Position numbers and translations under genes: made by a program. Of a stretch of DNA of 64,000 bases, positions 63,094-64,000 are shown in pieces. Each line of letters starts with the position of its first letter. The first letter of the stretch is position 1. This DNA comes from Oligella sp050920755 (lineage in GTDB: Bacteria > Pseudomonadota > Gammaproteobacteria > Burkholderiales > Burkholderiaceae_B), in the NCBI RefSeq assembly GCF_050920755.1, contig NZ_CP158480.1:2108001-2172000 (forward strand). The letters are read 5' to 3'. A model generated the notes under the pieces. That model saw only the letters and a list, made by a program, of their open reading frames with translations, ran no database searches and was not told the origin of the DNA.

Positions 63094-64000
63094 TTAATAC
63101 GCTAAATTAAAACCTGCGTAAAAACGTCTACCCTCATCCGCACGCTGATAAAGATCAGGCTCATCATTCGCCAAGCGCTTATCCATGATATTTTCTACAC
63201 CACCATAGAGACTGAAGTATTTATTAACATCATAATTAATATCCCAGTGCACTAAGGAATAGCTTGGACGCTTAGTGGATGAATTAGCGGCAGTGGTACT
63301 ACGTAATTGCGTACCCACATACTCATAACGCACTGAGGTCTGAAGATCCGCCAGCGGGCGCCATGTTAAGGCAACATTGGCATGATGACGTGAACGATCT
63401 AATAAAGGCTCATCCTTTAAGCGATCACGCGCACTTAAATAGGTGTAATTTGCACTGACACCCCATTGAGCATTCATATCCCATTTAGCACTTAACTCCA
63501 CCCCTTGTAGACGCGTTTTATTAATATTTTGATAGTTTAAGCAAACATAACCGCGTTCGTTACACGTAGGTAAACGCACCGTGGTAATAAGATTATGCAC
63601 ATGATTTCGGAATAAAGTCGCTGCAACCGACCAATTATCCGTGGTATAAGCGGCACCCAATTCATAGGATAAATTAGTTTCCGCTTCCAAATCCGGATTA
63701 CCGCGCACAATACCGCGCCCACCCATGGCCGCTCTGGACTCATAGGATGGTGACAATTGCTTTAAGGTAGGCGCTTTAAAGCCCTTACCCACACCGGCTC
63801 TAAAGGTCAATTGCTCAGTCGGCTTAAAGAGTAAATAGCTACGCGGACTGAACTGCCAACCGAATTTAGCATGCCTATCAAAACGCCCGCCAATCACGGC
63901 CTCCCATTGATCACCTAAGCTGATTTCATCTTGCAAATAAAAGGCAAAGTGATTTTGCTTGTCTTTTTTCTCGGCATTAATATTTGGATCCTCAACCTGC
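63094..64000 (-). CDS. TonB-dependent outer-membrane receptor, 5' end outside window
   Basis: The frame is open to the right edge, so about 302 C-terminal residues are visible. They form beta-barrel strands with TonB-receptor motifs: FAFYLQDEISLGDQWEAVIG at the left, FRAGVGKGFKAPTLKQLSP, GNPDLEAETNLSYELG, NYQNINKTRLQGVELSAKW and the terminal RRFYAGFNLAY with a final aromatic residue. The pattern is that of CirA/FepA/heme-type receptors. The plug domain and any heme-binding His/FRAP-NPNL motif positions are mostly outside or not decisive. It is the first visible gene of the operon and would bring heme or another tetrapyrrole into the periplasm. Confidence 0.9.
   Translation of the reverse strand, partial: QVEDPNINAEKKDKQNHFAFYLQDEISLGDQWEAVIGGRFDRHAKFGWQFSPRSYLLFKPTEQLTFRAGVGKGFKAPTLKQLSPSYESRAAMGGRGIVRGNPDLEAETNLSYELGAAYTTDNWSVAATLFRNHVHNLITTVRLPTCNERGYVCLNYQNINKTRLQGVELSAKWDMNAQWGVSANYTYLSARDRLKDEPLLDRSRHHANVALTWRPLADLQTSVRYEYVGTQLRSTTAANSSTKRPSYSLVHWDINYDVNKYFSLYGGVENIMDKRLANDEPDLYQRADEGRRFYAGFNLAY

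Overview
This 64 kb window is a chromosomal segment of a betaproteobacterium of the Burkholderiales. The gene order fits Alcaligenaceae, and the fairly low GC is closer to an Oligella-like genus than to Bordetella. That placement is inference from gene families and synteny (rnfB-nth, xseA-sodB, lpxK-trm112-kdsB-adk, rlmB-rnr, LMW-PTP-iscR-iscSUA-hscBA-fdx); no ribosomal RNA is present to confirm it.

Layout. 1-14 kb: NAD salvage (pncB), a 7Fe ferredoxin and its reductase (fdxA, fpr), a PHB depolymerase with a very long charged tail, rnfB-nth-phosphoesterase, an orphan amino-acid binding protein, clpS-clpA, a DUF192 protein, a lipoprotein and a YddG-type exporter. 14-23 kb: xseA-sodB on the minus strand, a 660-bp AT-rich gap with two identical clusters of DnaA boxes, then a plus-strand run of lpxK, trm112-like, kdsB, adk, an SDR gene, murJ, rpsT and argF. 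23-25 kb: a two-component system. 25.4-32.5 kb: an accessory island with an intact IS3-family element, an IS200/IS605 remnant that has truncated a LysR gene, a complete group II intron inserted just after a terminator, tRNA-Val(UAC), and an IS1634-type element flanked by 118-bp direct repeats that duplicate the hupB terminator. 32.5-38.5 kb: hupB, a trans-sulfuration-type PLP enzyme, rlmB, rnr and a TSUP permease. 38.6-42.7 kb: a small catabolic unit (MHS transporter, GMC oxidoreductase, divergent IclR regulator). 42.8-50.7 kb: wrbA, an SbmA/YddA-like ABC protein, a DUF455 protein, a D-amino-acid dehydrogenase, a TM2 protein, a Tdi1/DUF1851-like protein, nadC and an M23 endopeptidase. 50.7-57 kb: the isc iron-sulfur operon with IscR operator sites and a low-molecular-weight tyrosine phosphatase homologue whose nucleophilic cysteine is serine. 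57-64 kb: a luciferase-like monooxygenase and a four-gene unit, TonB-dependent receptor / exported CobN-like protein / MotA-TolQ-ExbB protein / DUF2149, running off the right edge.

The most interesting system is the last one. Its gene content matches hmuR-hmuS-hmuT-hmuU of Bacteroidetes. The CobN-like protein has a signal peptide and a C-terminal membrane anchor and has no CobS/CobT partner here, so it is more likely an envelope tetrapyrrole (heme) processing enzyme driven by an ExbB/ExbD-like pair than a cobalamin cobaltochelatase. Also notable are the duplicated DnaA-box clusters where many relatives carry exbB-exbD, the natural Cys-to-Ser phosphatase homologue, and the group II intron whose joined exons exactly reproduce an empty site about 0.4 kb away.
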